From: Parafannyhessea umbonata
GTDB lineage: Bacteria; Actinomycetota; Coriobacteriia; Coriobacteriales; Atopobiaceae
Direction of reading: 5' to 3'
DNA: 64,000 bases
Assembly: GCF_900111255.1 (NCBI RefSeq)
Contig: NZ_FOGP01000001.1
Span: 33,218-97,217, forward strand
The translations under genes were made by a program, and so were the position numbers. Positions within the stretch are counted from its first letter, which is position 1; every line of letters starts with the position of its first letter. This document shows, piece after piece, positions 35,512 through 43,639 of this stretch. A model generated the notes under the pieces. That model was not told the origin of the DNA, did no database searches, and saw nothing but the letters and a program-made list of their open reading frames with translations.

Positions 35512-36555
35512 ATGGCTTCGCGGGCGCTGCACGGCGTGAATCTGTCTGGTTGGCTTACGCTGCGCATGTGGGTCACCCCCTCCCTGTATGTCGATTCGGG
35601 CGCCCTGGACGAGGGCGAGCTGGTGCGGTCCATCGGGAAGGACGAGTATCGCGAGCGCATCGACCGTCACCGCGCGTCGTTCGTCACCCAGTCGGACTTC
35701 GTCCAGATCGCGTCCAGGGGATTCAACTGCGTGCGCCTCCCGGTGCCCTGGTATGTCTTTGGCGAGGCCGGTCCCAACCCCGGTCCCTACATCGGCTGCA
35801 TCGAGCTCGTGGACGAGGCCTTCGACTGGGCCGACGAGATCGGGCTCAAGATCATTCTGGACCTCGACATCAAGCCCGGGGCAGAGGACGCGACCGACTC
35901 CATCGTCCGGGGCCACGACGACTTCTCGCACTACAAAGATGACATGGTCAGCGTCATAGCGGCCCTTGCGAAGCGCTACGGTACCCGCGCGGCGTTCAGA
36001 GGGCTCGAGGTTGCCGACGCGCCAAAGCTCCAACTGCGACGCGGCCTCAGCGTCGAGCCGGGCGTTCCCCTCCACCGCCTGCGCAACTACTACCGTGAAG
36101 CCTACGACGCCGTCCGCCAGGAGGCGGGAGAAGACCCCGTCGTCGTCATCCACGACGGCGGTCGGGTGAACGCGTGGGACGGCTTCATGGCGCCCAGGCG
36201 CTACAGGAACGTGTGGATCGACTCCGCGCTGTTCCACTACAGCGACAACATCAAGAGTGCGGGTCCCGCGGCCATCCGCGAGCTCTCGCGTCGCTCGCGC
36301 GAGTCCATCAAGTCGCTGGCGCGCAGCGGCCTGCCCGTGATGGTTGGCAGCTGGTCCGGGGCCATGCCCTTCTCTGATACCATATCGACGCCCGAGGGAC
36401 GCATCGCCCTCGAGCGCATCTACATCTCAGAGCAGATCTCGTCGTTCTCGTCCTGCGCGGGATGGTTCTTCCAGACGTGGAAGACCTCCGGGCGCCTGGA
36501 TGGATGGGACGCGCGAGTCTCGCTCGCGTCGTTTGAGCGGAGGATGCTCGCGTGA
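35512..36555 (+). CDS. GH5-like protein lacking both catalytic glutamates
   Basis: 347-aa cytoplasmic (no signal peptide) TIM-barrel protein resembling exo-1,3-beta-glucanases of glycoside hydrolase family 5: HGVNLSGWLTLRMWVTPSL at the start, then DFVQIASRGFNCVRLPVPW. The acid/base motif that normally reads NEP is here DAP (Asp169-Ala170-Pro171), and the nucleophile motif VGEWS reads VGSWS (Ser280). The usual His-containing HGAPG segment is also altered (DIKPG). It is therefore probably not a glycosidase but a binding protein or a repurposed enzyme. ATG 35512 has the best distance to AAGGGGGG. It overlaps rsmI by four bases. Confidence 0.75.
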   Translation: MASRALHGVNLSGWLTLRMWVTPSLYVDSGALDEGELVRSIGKDEYRERIDRHRASFVTQSDFVQIASRGFNCVRLPVPWYVFGEAGPNPGPYIGCIELVDEAFDWADEIGLKIILDLDIKPGAEDATDSIVRGHDDFSHYKDDMVSVIAALAKRYGTRAAFRGLEVADAPKLQLRRGLSVEPGVPLHRLRNYYREAYDAVRQEAGEDPVVVIHDGGRVNAWDGFMAPRRYRNVWIDSALFHYSDNIKSAGPAAIRELSRRSRESIKSLARSGLPVMVGSWSGAMPFSDTISTPEGRIALERIYISEQISSFSSCAGWFFQTWKTSGRLDGWDARVSLASFERRMLA

Positions 36556-37439
36556 CGGTACAAGCGGAGCCCAGCTGTGGCGTGCTTTCCATTGTCGGGA
36601 CCCCCATTGGCAACCTTGGTGACGCCTCGCCCCGCGTGGTCGAGACGCTTTCGTCCGCCGACCTGCTTCTGTGCGAGGACACGCGCGTCACCAGCAAGCT
36701 GCTGACCCGCTTCGACATTCACGTCTCGCTCGAGCGCGCGGACGAGAACGTCCTGGCGCAGAAGGTCGACTCCGTCCTGAGGCGCCTCGAGTCAGGCCAG
36801 CGAGTGGCGTTCGTGTCCGACGCGGGCATGCCGGGCGTGTCCGATCCCGGCCAGCGCCTGGTTGACGCCGCGCTGGACCACGGCGTCAAAGTTGAGGTCA
36901 TCCCCGGCCCGTCTGCGGTCACGTGCGCGCTCGTCGCTTCGGGACTGCCCATGGACCACTTCTTCTTCGAGGGCTTCCTGCCCCGCAAGGCTGGCGCGAT
37001 GACCGCGCGCCTCGAGGCGCTGGCGATGGTGCCCGGCGCGCTGGTCGTCTACGAGTCACCCCGCCGCGCGGCCGCAACGCTCGAGCGCATCGCCCAGGTC
37101 TTTCCCCAGCGCAAGGTTGCTTTGGTCCGCGAGCTCACAAAGCTGCACGAGGAGGTCGTTCGCGGGACTTCGCCCGAGGTCTCGAAGGAGATTGGCGCGC
37201 GCGAGTCGCTCAAGGGGGAGTGCGTCATCGTCATCGGCGCCCCTGGCGCCGTCGAGCTCGACGCACGTGCCCGGCAGGTCTCCGCCGCTCCCGCCTCGCT
37301 CGAGGAGGCCATCACCGAGGGGCTCGAGGCCGGTGAGCACAAGAGCGCGCTGGCAAAGCGCCTGGCAAAGCTCTTCTCGATGAGCAAGGCCGAGGCCTAC
37401 GACGCCATTCTTGCCCAGGAGCAGGCCTCGTACAAGTAG
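36552..37439 (+). CDS. rsmI: 16S rRNA (cytidine-2'-O)-methyltransferase RsmI
   Basis: 295-aa RsmI, which methylates the ribose of C1402 in 16S rRNA. The N-terminal VGTPIGNLGDASPR, the CEDTRVTSKLL segment, FVSDAGMPGVSDPG and VIPGPSAVTCALVASGLP are all characteristic of this tetrapyrrole-methylase fold. ERITQ-like YESPRRAAATL and VRELTKLHEEVVRG follow. The GTG start overlaps the preceding stop (GTGA), so translation is coupled to the GH5-like gene, linking that protein's expression to a conserved housekeeping enzyme. Confidence 0.96.
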   Translation: MTVQAEPSCGVLSIVGTPIGNLGDASPRVVETLSSADLLLCEDTRVTSKLLTRFDIHVSLERADENVLAQKVDSVLRRLESGQRVAFVSDAGMPGVSDPGQRLVDAALDHGVKVEVIPGPSAVTCALVASGLPMDHFFFEGFLPRKAGAMTARLEALAMVPGALVVYESPRRAAATLERIAQVFPQRKVALVRELTKLHEEVVRGTSPEVSKEIGARESLKGECVIVIGAPGAVELDARARQVSAAPASLEEAITEGLEAGEHKSALAKRLAKLFSMSKAEAYDAILAQEQASYK

Positions 37440-37585
37440 GCCCAGCGCCCTGCGCCGTTCGGCCGACAGGCGTCTTCGGGCTTCTGCGCCGCGAACTATG
37501 ATGGGTCAAAGGCCCACGTCACGCCGCCCATAAGGGGTGACTCGCTCATGTGCGTGGGCACGGCTTCCACGGGTGAGGAGCTCCC

Positions 37586-39199
37586 ATGCTCGACGGTGAC
37601 AGGATTTGGATGGCCCAGGGAGAAAAACCCTGCTACCTGCTTCTTAGCCAGGCGAACCGGCACGGCTTGATCGCCGGCGCGTCCGGCACGGGAAAGACCG
37701 TCACGCTCAAGGTCATGGCGGAGGGCTTCTCGCAGGCGGGCGTGCCCGTCTTCGTGGCCGACGTGAAGGGCGATGTCACGGGTATGGCCGAGGCCGGCCA
37801 GATGAGCGACTTCATCCGCAAGCGCTGCGAGGACAGCTTCGGGCTTGCCCCCGAGCGCGTCTCGTTCGAGGGATGCCCCGTGCGCGTGTGGGACCCGCTG
37901 GGTGGCGAGGGCATCCCGGTCCGCGTCACCGTGAGCCAGATGGGCCCCATGCTTCTTGGAAGGCTGCTCGGCCTTACCGACGTGCAGCAGGGCGTGCTCA
38001 ACATCGTCTTTCGCGTGGCTGACGACCAGGGTCTCCTCCTGATAGACCTCAAGGACCTGCGTGCGATGCTGGGCTTTGTGGCCGAGCATCGCGGCGAGTA
38101 CACCGTGACCTACGGCAATGTCTCGACCCAGTCGGTCGGCGCCATCCAGCGCGCCCTGATTGCGGTCGAGGACCAGGGAGGCGACGTCTTCTTCGGCGAG
38201 CCCGACCTCGATCTGGATGATTGGTTCCAGTGCGACCCGCGCGGCCGCGGCTACGTGAACATCCTCAACGCGGCCAGGCTCGTCCGGACGCCGCAGGTGT
38301 ACGCGATGTTCCTGCTCTGGATGCTCTCGACGCTGTTCGAGACGCTCCCCGAGGTGGGGGACCCCGACAAGCCGCGCTTCGTGTTCTTCTTCGACGAGGC
38401 TCATCTGCTCTTCGACGACATGCCCAAGCGGCTTGGCGACAAGATCGTGCAGGTTGTCAAGCTTATCCGCTCGAAGGGCGTGGGCGTGTACTTCATCACG
38501 CAGAGCCCCAGTGACGTTCCGGGCGAGGTGCTCGCACAGCTCTCGAACCGCGTCCAGCACGGACTCAGGGCCTACACGCCGGCCGAGCAGAAGGTCGTTC
38601 GCGCGGCCGCCGCGTCGTTCCGGGCCAACCCTTCGTTTGACAGCGCGGCTGCGCTGCAGGAGATCGGCACCGGCGAGGCCTTGGTGAGCTTTCTGGACGA
38701 GAAGGGCGCGCCCACGGTTGTCGAGAGCGCCCGGGTGCTGTTTCCCCAGTGCAAGATGGACGCGGCCGACCCCGAGGTTCTGCGCGGCGCGGTGACGGCG
38801 CAGTCTGACCTGATGGGCAAGTACGGAACCGCCATAGACAGGCAGTCGGCCTTCGAGGACATCAACGGCATGAAGGTCGAGGAGGCGGAGTCCCAGCGGC
38901 TCGCCGCCGAGCGCGTCGAGCTCGAGAGGGAGCGGGCCGAGTTCGAGAAGGAGCGCGCCAAGGTAGCCGAGAGGGAAGAGAAGGAGCGCCAGAAGGCCGC
39001 CGAGAAGGCCGAGCGCGCCCAGGAGCGCGAGATGGAGCGCCAGCGCAAGGAGCTCGAGCGCCAGCAGCGGACCCTTGAGCGACAGCAGGAGCGCAGGGAT
39101 GCCCAGATACGTCGTACGGCCGGCTCCATCCTGGGCGCCATCGGACGCGAGGCGTCGCGCCAGCTGGTGCGTGGCATCTTTGGAACGCTTCGGCTCTAG
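37586..39199 (+). CDS. HerA-like ATPase (DUF853/YjgR family)
   Basis: 537-aa AAA+ ATPase. Walker A is GASGTGKTVTLK near residues 31-42; Walker B FVFFFDEAHLLFDD is near 266; the sensor-like FITQSPSDVPGEVLAQLSNR follows. This matches the YjgR/HerA helicase-like group, whose role is unknown but which is thought to act on nucleic acids. Residues 425-515 are a continuous coiled coil of Glu/Arg/Lys repeats, then a short Gly/Arg C-terminus. ATG 37586 has GTGAGGAG upstream. It stands alone between rsmI and the gntR-type gene. Confidence 0.88.
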   Translation: MLDGDRIWMAQGEKPCYLLLSQANRHGLIAGASGTGKTVTLKVMAEGFSQAGVPVFVADVKGDVTGMAEAGQMSDFIRKRCEDSFGLAPERVSFEGCPVRVWDPLGGEGIPVRVTVSQMGPMLLGRLLGLTDVQQGVLNIVFRVADDQGLLLIDLKDLRAMLGFVAEHRGEYTVTYGNVSTQSVGAIQRALIAVEDQGGDVFFGEPDLDLDDWFQCDPRGRGYVNILNAARLVRTPQVYAMFLLWMLSTLFETLPEVGDPDKPRFVFFFDEAHLLFDDMPKRLGDKIVQVVKLIRSKGVGVYFITQSPSDVPGEVLAQLSNRVQHGLRAYTPAEQKVVRAAAASFRANPSFDSAAALQEIGTGEALVSFLDEKGAPTVVESARVLFPQCKMDAADPEVLRGAVTAQSDLMGKYGTAIDRQSAFEDINGMKVEEAESQRLAAERVELERERAEFEKERAKVAEREEKERQKAAEKAERAQEREMERQRKELERQQRTLERQQERRDAQIRRTAGSILGAIGREASRQLVRGIFGTLRL

Positions 39200-39242
39200 C
39201 GCGCCGGAACGACGGCATTTGGCGCGGTGGCCCATTTTTTGA

Positions 39243-39275
39243 ACTTGTACACGATTTTTTAGTTATCTTGTACAT
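39243..39275. promoter_or_regulatory. Two TTGTACA operators before the GntR gene
   Basis: ACTTGTACAC (39243-39252) and TTGTACAT (39268-39275) are two copies of the same motif, 24 bases apart, overlapping the probable promoter of the GntR-family gene. The same core recurs before the downstream PTS operon, which suggests autoregulation. Confidence 0.55.
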
Positions 39276-39320
39276 GAACGGTGTTTGACGCCTTCTCATT
39301 GCAATTGGGGTGCGTGGTAC

Positions 39321-40106
39321 GTGTCTGAGCGTGTGACAGCAAGTGGAATGTCGGCAGGAGGCTCGCCTTCTGCGTCGGGGCGTGCGGGCGGCTCTTCATT
39401 CGTTCCGCGCTACGTTACGGTTGCCGACTTTCTCCGCAGGATGATCTACAACCATGAGCTCGAGCCGGGGGAGAGGATTCCCTCGGAGCATCAGCTGATG
39501 GACAAGTTCGACATCGCGCGTGGCACCGCCCGCCATGCCATAAAGATCCTCGCGGAGGAGGGCCTGCTCAAGCAGGCGCACGGCCGTGGCACCTTCGTCT
39601 CGGAGCCAGACATCACGCACAACGTCGGGAGCTTCCCCCTTTCGCTCGCACAATCCCTCACCGAGCAGGGCAAGTCCTTCAAGACGCACGTGGTGAGGGC
39701 GAAAGTCGAGGTCCCGCCTCCTGCGATGCAGATAGCCCTTGACATCAAGCCGGGCTACGGCGCCTTCTACATCGAGCGCGTGCGCATCGTCGACGGGGAG
39801 CCCATGCTCTGCCAGGAAAACTGGATCTCCACCGTCGAGTGTCCCGGCATCGCCTCGCACGACTTCGAGCACGAGACGATGTTCGATGCCATCGAGCACT
39901 GCTCAGGACGCAAGATCAAGAAGTCGAATATGACATACAGCGCCCGAAGCGCTGGTCCCAAGTACGCATCGATATTGGACTGCGACGAGACCACGGCCAT
40001 CCTCGTTCTTGAGCAAGTTGTCATGCTGAGTGACAACCGTCCCGTCTCGTGGGGAAGGACCTGGCTCAAGCCTGGACAGACAGTTACGGGTACAACGGCA
40101 GTCTAG
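39321..40106 (+). CDS. GntR family (HutC/UTRA) transcriptional regulator
   Basis: About 261-aa regulator. The winged-helix N-domain spans residues 28-100, with GERIPSEHQLMDKFDIARGTARHAIKILAEEGLL and the wing QAHGRGTFV. The UTRA effector domain follows (VECPGIASHDFEHE, LVLEQVVMLSDNRPVSWGRTWLKPG), which typically binds a sugar phosphate or similar metabolite. The start is uncertain: GTG 39321 has GGGGTG upstream, TTG 39285 and ATG 39348 are alternatives; the HTH is intact in all. TTGTACA sites lie in its own promoter and before the PTS operon downstream, so it probably represses both. Confidence 0.9.
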   Translation: MSERVTASGMSAGGSPSASGRAGGSSFVPRYVTVADFLRRMIYNHELEPGERIPSEHQLMDKFDIARGTARHAIKILAEEGLLKQAHGRGTFVSEPDITHNVGSFPLSLAQSLTEQGKSFKTHVVRAKVEVPPPAMQIALDIKPGYGAFYIERVRIVDGEPMLCQENWISTVECPGIASHDFEHETMFDAIEHCSGRKIKKSNMTYSARSAGPKYASILDCDETTAILVLEQVVMLSDNRPVSWGRTWLKPGQTVTGTTAV

Positions 40107-40133
40107 CTGCGATGATTCAGAATAACAGCAGGT

Positions 40134-40173
40134 ATGAGGGCAAGTTCGCCAAGAAGGACTTGTCCTCATTTTT
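40134..40173 (+). terminator. Intrinsic terminator after the GntR gene
   Basis: ATGAGGGCAAGT pairs with ACTTGTCCTCAT (one G-T wobble) around a 12-base loop and runs into TTTTT. It separates the regulator gene from the sugar operon. Confidence 0.85.
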
Positions 40174-40368
40174 GTAGACAGAATCTACCGCTGGGGAACA
40201 GATGGCTACCGTTGGGGCGGTTGGCATGGCTAGATGTCAGGTAAATTTCAACTAATAAAAATCTGGAAGTATTAGATATGAATTACTGTTTATGTGGCTG
40301 TTTACAAATTGATTTGTGATATCCGAATACACGCATGCGCATCACCAAGGTGACTGACGGCCCCCATG
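40174..40368. other. AT-rich spacer before the PTS operon
   Basis: About 195 bases without a gene of its own. It is clearly richer in A and T than its surroundings (for example AAATTTCAACTAATAAAAATC and GTTTACAAATTGATTTG) and may hold upstream activating or curvature elements for the operon promoter. A 17-codon ORF from 40202 is possible but unsupported. Confidence 0.4.
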
Positions 40369-40401
40369 ACTTGTACAACTTGAGTTGAACAACTTTATGA
40401 T
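40369..40401 (+). promoter_or_regulatory. PTS operon promoter with tandem operators
   Basis: Two tandem palindromic sites, ACTTGTACAACTT (40369-40381) and AGTTGAACAACTT (40383-40395), are centred 14 bases apart. The likely -10 is TATGAT (40396-40401), so both sites overlap the -35 and spacer. The TTGWACA core is the one found before the GntR gene. Confidence 0.6.
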
Positions 40402-40439
40402 GAGTTTGTGATGTTCAGTTCGTTACATGGGAGTTCGGT

Positions 40440-41144
40440 ATGGAAACAATCGTTCTGCGTCGCCCGTTTTTCGTCGTCAATCCCAAGTCGTACCTTTACG
40501 GCGAGGAGCTGCGCAAGCTCGCCAAGAAGACTGACGAGCTGTGCGAGAGGTACAACTTCCAGAGCCTCTTCACCGCTCAGCTGATCGACCTTGCCTGGGT
40601 GGCAGAGAATTGCCCGCACCTCATTCCCTGCGCGCAGAACATGGAGAGCCTCAAGCCTGGCCGCGGCATGGGGCACATCCTTCCCGAGGCGCTTGCTGCA
40701 GCTGGCGTTAAGGCAACCTTCCTCAACCACGCCGAGAATCCGATGACCGTCGGCGAGCTCGCCAAGACGATCAAGCGTGCGCGCGAGGTCGGCATCCTCA
40801 CCTGCGTCTGCGCCGACTCCGTCGACGAGGCCCGCGCCATCGCCGAGCTTCATCCCGACATCATGACCTGCGAGCTCAACGAGCTCATCGGCACCGGCAA
40901 GATTGCGGGTCCCGACTACATCCGTCAGTCAACCGAGGCCGTGAAGTCCGTCTCGCCCGAAACCATGGTCCTTCAGGCCGCCGGCATCTCTTCCGGCCAG
41001 GACGTCTACGACGCCATCATCTACGGCGGCGACGCGACGGGCGGCACCTCCGGCATCGTCGCGGCAGACGACCCGTTTGCCGTCCTCGAAGAGATGTTCG
41101 AGGCGCTCGACCGCGTCCGCAACGACATTCAAAAGGAGGCCTAG
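40440..41144 (+). CDS. Triose-phosphate isomerase-like protein
   Basis: 234-aa TIM-barrel protein of the triose-phosphate isomerase family, closer to the short archaeal-like form than to standard bacterial TpiA (about 250 aa). VNPKSY carries the substrate Asn14 and Lys16, FLNHAEN carries the electrophile His97, CELNELIGTG carries the likely base Glu145, and GDATGGTSGI forms the phosphate loop. It opens an operon with YjbQ, a galactitol-type PTS and a class II aldolase, so it probably isomerises trioses or a related sugar phosphate made by that aldolase. ATG 40440 has GGGAG upstream. Confidence 0.85.
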   Translation: METIVLRRPFFVVNPKSYLYGEELRKLAKKTDELCERYNFQSLFTAQLIDLAWVAENCPHLIPCAQNMESLKPGRGMGHILPEALAAAGVKATFLNHAENPMTVGELAKTIKRAREVGILTCVCADSVDEARAIAELHPDIMTCELNELIGTGKIAGPDYIRQSTEAVKSVSPETMVLQAAGISSGQDVYDAIIYGGDATGGTSGIVAADDPFAVLEEMFEALDRVRNDIQKEA

Positions 41145-41147
41145 GCC

Positions 41148-41669
41148 ATGGCAGTCTACAAGGATCGCGTTGTTGTCGAGACCCTCGAGGGAAAGCCCAC
41201 CTACGTCGACGTGACCGATCAGGTTCGCGAGATCGTTAAGGCCAGCGGCATCAAGGAGGGCGTGGTCAACTGCATCTCCCAGCACACCACCTGCGCGGTG
41301 TTCACCGAGGAGTTCGACCACGACTACAACCCCGCGGGCGACACCTTCCTCCAGGTCGACCTCAACAACGGCCTCCAGAGGGTCTTCCCCGAGCAGCATG
41401 ACTGGACCACCTACAACTATCCGGGAATGCGCCACTTCGACGAGGTCGAGTCCTGGCCCAACGTCGACTCCTACCTTCCCGGCGGCGACCGACGCTATCT
41501 CTGGAACGGTGACGGCCACCTGCGCAGCACCCTCATCGGTGGCAGCGTCACCCTCGAGGTTGAGAACGGCGAACTCCAGATGAATGGTCTCGCGAGCATC
41601 TTCTTCGTCGACTACGACCGCACGCGCGAGCGCACCCGCAAGCTTCGCGTGATCGTACTCGGAGAGTAG
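41148..41669 (+). CDS. YjbQ family protein (UPF0047)
   Basis: 173-aa YjbQ-type protein. ISQHTTCAVFTEEFD, NYPGMRHFDEVESWPN and NGDGHLRSTLIGGS are the family's metal/His-rich signature segments. Some members have a thiamin phosphate synthase-like activity in vitro, but the physiological role is unsettled. Here it is the second gene of the PTS operon, four bases after the isomerase stop, which hints at a role with sugar phosphates rather than thiamin. It starts at ATG 41148 with AAGGAGG upstream. Confidence 0.88.
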   Translation: MAVYKDRVVVETLEGKPTYVDVTDQVREIVKASGIKEGVVNCISQHTTCAVFTEEFDHDYNPAGDTFLQVDLNNGLQRVFPEQHDWTTYNYPGMRHFDEVESWPNVDSYLPGGDRRYLWNGDGHLRSTLIGGSVTLEVENGELQMNGLASIFFVDYDRTRERTRKLRVIVLGE

Positions 41670-41757
41670 TACCGCGCTTTCCCGCGGTTGCGACTGCGGA
41701 ATGCGTGTGAGCCTACTAATTGGACAAGTGACGAACGTTTGTAGAGAGGAGGAAGAA

Positions 41758-42048
41758 ATGGTCAACATTCTTCTGGCATGCGGCTCTGGTATCGCAACTT
41801 CTACGGCGGTGGCCGCAAAGATCAAGGACCTGCTTAACGACAACGGCTACAGTGGCAAGTTCAACATCACCACCTGCTCCATAGCCGACGCCGTCGGCAA
41901 GTCCGCCAGCGCGGACCTGGTCATTGCCACCACGGTCAAGCCCGGCGGAATCGACTGCCCCTTCATTTCGGGCATTCCCTTCCTGACCGGCATGGGCCGC
42001 GCTTCTGCCGAGAAACAGGTTCTTGATTTCATGGCGCAGAACGCCTAG
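41758..42048 (+). CDS. PTS galactitol-type EIIB
   Basis: 96-aa PTS IIB of the galactitol/SgcB type, which passes phosphate from IIA to the sugar in IIC. The active cysteine is Cys8 in LLACGSGIATST, and a second conserved stretch TTVKPGGIDCPFISG lies near residue 62. The start at 41758 has GAGGAGGAAG directly upstream. The 88-base gap before it contains no terminator. It is followed by EIIC after 66 bases. Confidence 0.92.
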   Translation: MVNILLACGSGIATSTAVAAKIKDLLNDNGYSGKFNITTCSIADAVGKSASADLVIATTVKPGGIDCPFISGIPFLTGMGRASAEKQVLDFMAQNA

Positions 42049-42114
42049 CGCCGCCGAAGTCTAAGGGGGGCGGGGGCGTGCAGCGTCCTCGCCATGAGTA
42101 GAAGGCTTTCTATC

Positions 42115-43530
42115 ATGGATGCAATCGTTGCTTTCTTTACTGGCTTGTCCAGCTTGGGCGTCTCGGTCGTCATGCCGATCGTCCTCACGATTATCGGTTG
42201 CCTGTTTGGATGCGGTTTCGGCAAGAGCCTTAAGGCTGGCCTCACGGTCGGCATCGGCTTCATCGGCCTTAACCTTGTCATCAACCAGCTCATGGGCACC
42301 GACCTCGCCGGCGCGGTTACCGCAATGGTAACGCGCTTCGGCCTCTCCCTGTCCGTCATCGACGTCGGATGGCCCGCGGCCTCCGCAATCGCCATGGGCT
42401 CGGTCGTCGGCACCATCATCATCCCGCTCGGCCTGCTCGTTAACATCGTGATGCTGGTCACCAACACCACGCAGACGGCTGACGTCGATATCTGGAACTA
42501 CTGGCACTTCGCCTTCACGGGCGCTCTCGTTGCCATCATCACCAACAACGTTGCCTTCGGCATCGCTGCCGCCATCATCAATGAGGTCATCGTCCTCATC
42601 ATCGGCGACGTCACCGCTCCGCTCGTCGAGGAGTCCCTCGGCCTTCCCGGCGTCTCCATCCCTCACGGCTTTGCCGGCGCCTACGCGCCCATCGCCTGGG
42701 CCATGGACAAGCTCATCGATAAGATTCCCGGCCTGAACAAGATCGACATCAACGTCGAGAACATGCAGAAGAAGTTCGGCGTCTTCGGCGACCCGATTCT
42801 CCTCGGCTCCATCATCGGCCTCATCATCGGCATCCTCGCCGGCTATGGCTTCCTGCCTGGCGTCGACGCCGAGGGCGCTGCCATCCCGTCCTTCCTCGGC
42901 ACCGCCGTCTACATGGGCGCCGTCATGGTGCTCATCCCGAAGATGGCCGCACTCCTGATGGAGGGCCTGCTCCCCATCTCCGACGCTGCCTCCACCTTCA
43001 TCTCCGAGCACTTCCAGAACCGTGGCAAGATCTACATCGGCCTCGACTCCGCAGTCGGCACCGGTCACCCCGTGACCCTGACGATGGCGCTCATTCTCGT
43101 CCCGTTCTGCATCGCCCTGTCCTTCGTTCTTCCTGGCAACAAGGTCATGCCCCTTGCTGACCTCGCCTGCATTCCCTACATGCTCGTTCTCGTGACCCCC
43201 ATCGTTCACCAGAATGGCTTCCGCGGCATCCTCTGCGGCATCGTCGTCCTGGCGGTTGGCCTCTACATCGCGACCGACCTCTCGCCGCTCATCACCCAGG
43301 CTGCCGCAAACGTCAACTTTGACATGGGTGGCGCGGCCGCCATCTCCTCCATCTGCGATGGCGCAAACCCGCTCACATGGGTCATCGTTCGCCTTGGCCA
43401 GCTCGGCAACGGCATCGGCCTTGCCGTCCCCGGCGTCGCAGTCCTCGCCCTGGCTCTCTGGAACCGCAAGCGCATCATCGCTGAGGCTGCCGAGATTCAC
43501 GAGGAGGCTGCCGAGGCCAACGCCAAGTAG
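42115..43530 (+). CDS. PTS galactitol-type EIIC
   Basis: 471-aa sugar channel of the PTS galactitol family (GatC/SgcC). About ten or more membrane helices are seen, beginning at AFFTGLSSLGVSVVMPIVLTIIG. The GIGFIGLNLVINQL helix and HPVTLTMALILVPF region match the family. The sugar is not identified by sequence: galactitol, tagatose, sorbose or a related ketose are all possible. ATG 42115 is preferred over 42094 because AGAAGG precedes it. A strong terminator stands 59 bases after its stop. Confidence 0.93.
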   Translation: MDAIVAFFTGLSSLGVSVVMPIVLTIIGCLFGCGFGKSLKAGLTVGIGFIGLNLVINQLMGTDLAGAVTAMVTRFGLSLSVIDVGWPAASAIAMGSVVGTIIIPLGLLVNIVMLVTNTTQTADVDIWNYWHFAFTGALVAIITNNVAFGIAAAIINEVIVLIIGDVTAPLVEESLGLPGVSIPHGFAGAYAPIAWAMDKLIDKIPGLNKIDINVENMQKKFGVFGDPILLGSIIGLIIGILAGYGFLPGVDAEGAAIPSFLGTAVYMGAVMVLIPKMAALLMEGLLPISDAASTFISEHFQNRGKIYIGLDSAVGTGHPVTLTMALILVPFCIALSFVLPGNKVMPLADLACIPYMLVLVTPIVHQNGFRGILCGIVVLAVGLYIATDLSPLITQAAANVNFDMGGAAAISSICDGANPLTWVIVRLGQLGNGIGLAVPGVAVLALALWNRKRIIAEAAEIHEEAAEANAK

Positions 43531-43588
43531 CGAAGGGACTCGCTACATCGTTCGGTTTTGATCACTCGTCCGTTTCACTTGCTCCAGC

Positions 43589-43627
43589 AGAGGCGGGACT
43601 CTGTACAGGAGTCCCGCCTCTTTCTTT
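43589..43627 (+). terminator. Intrinsic terminator inside the PTS operon
   Basis: AGAGGCGGGACTC pairs perfectly with GAGTCCCGCCTCT around a TGTACAG loop and is followed by TTCTTT. The next gene starts only 13 bases later with no room for a new promoter, so downstream genes depend on read-through or on a promoter within the terminator region. Confidence 0.85.
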
Positions 43628-43639
43628 ATGGGAGATCGA

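Noticed and set aside
39200..39240. CGCGCC/GGCGCG hairpin and T-run after the HerA-like gene as a terminator
   Set aside because: The stem is short, the loop is 15 bases, and eight bases separate the stem from the T-run, so it is weak evidence.
40202..40255. 17-codon leader peptide before the PTS operon
   Set aside because: It lies upstream of the predicted promoter, and has only a weak ribosome site, so it would not be in the operon transcript.
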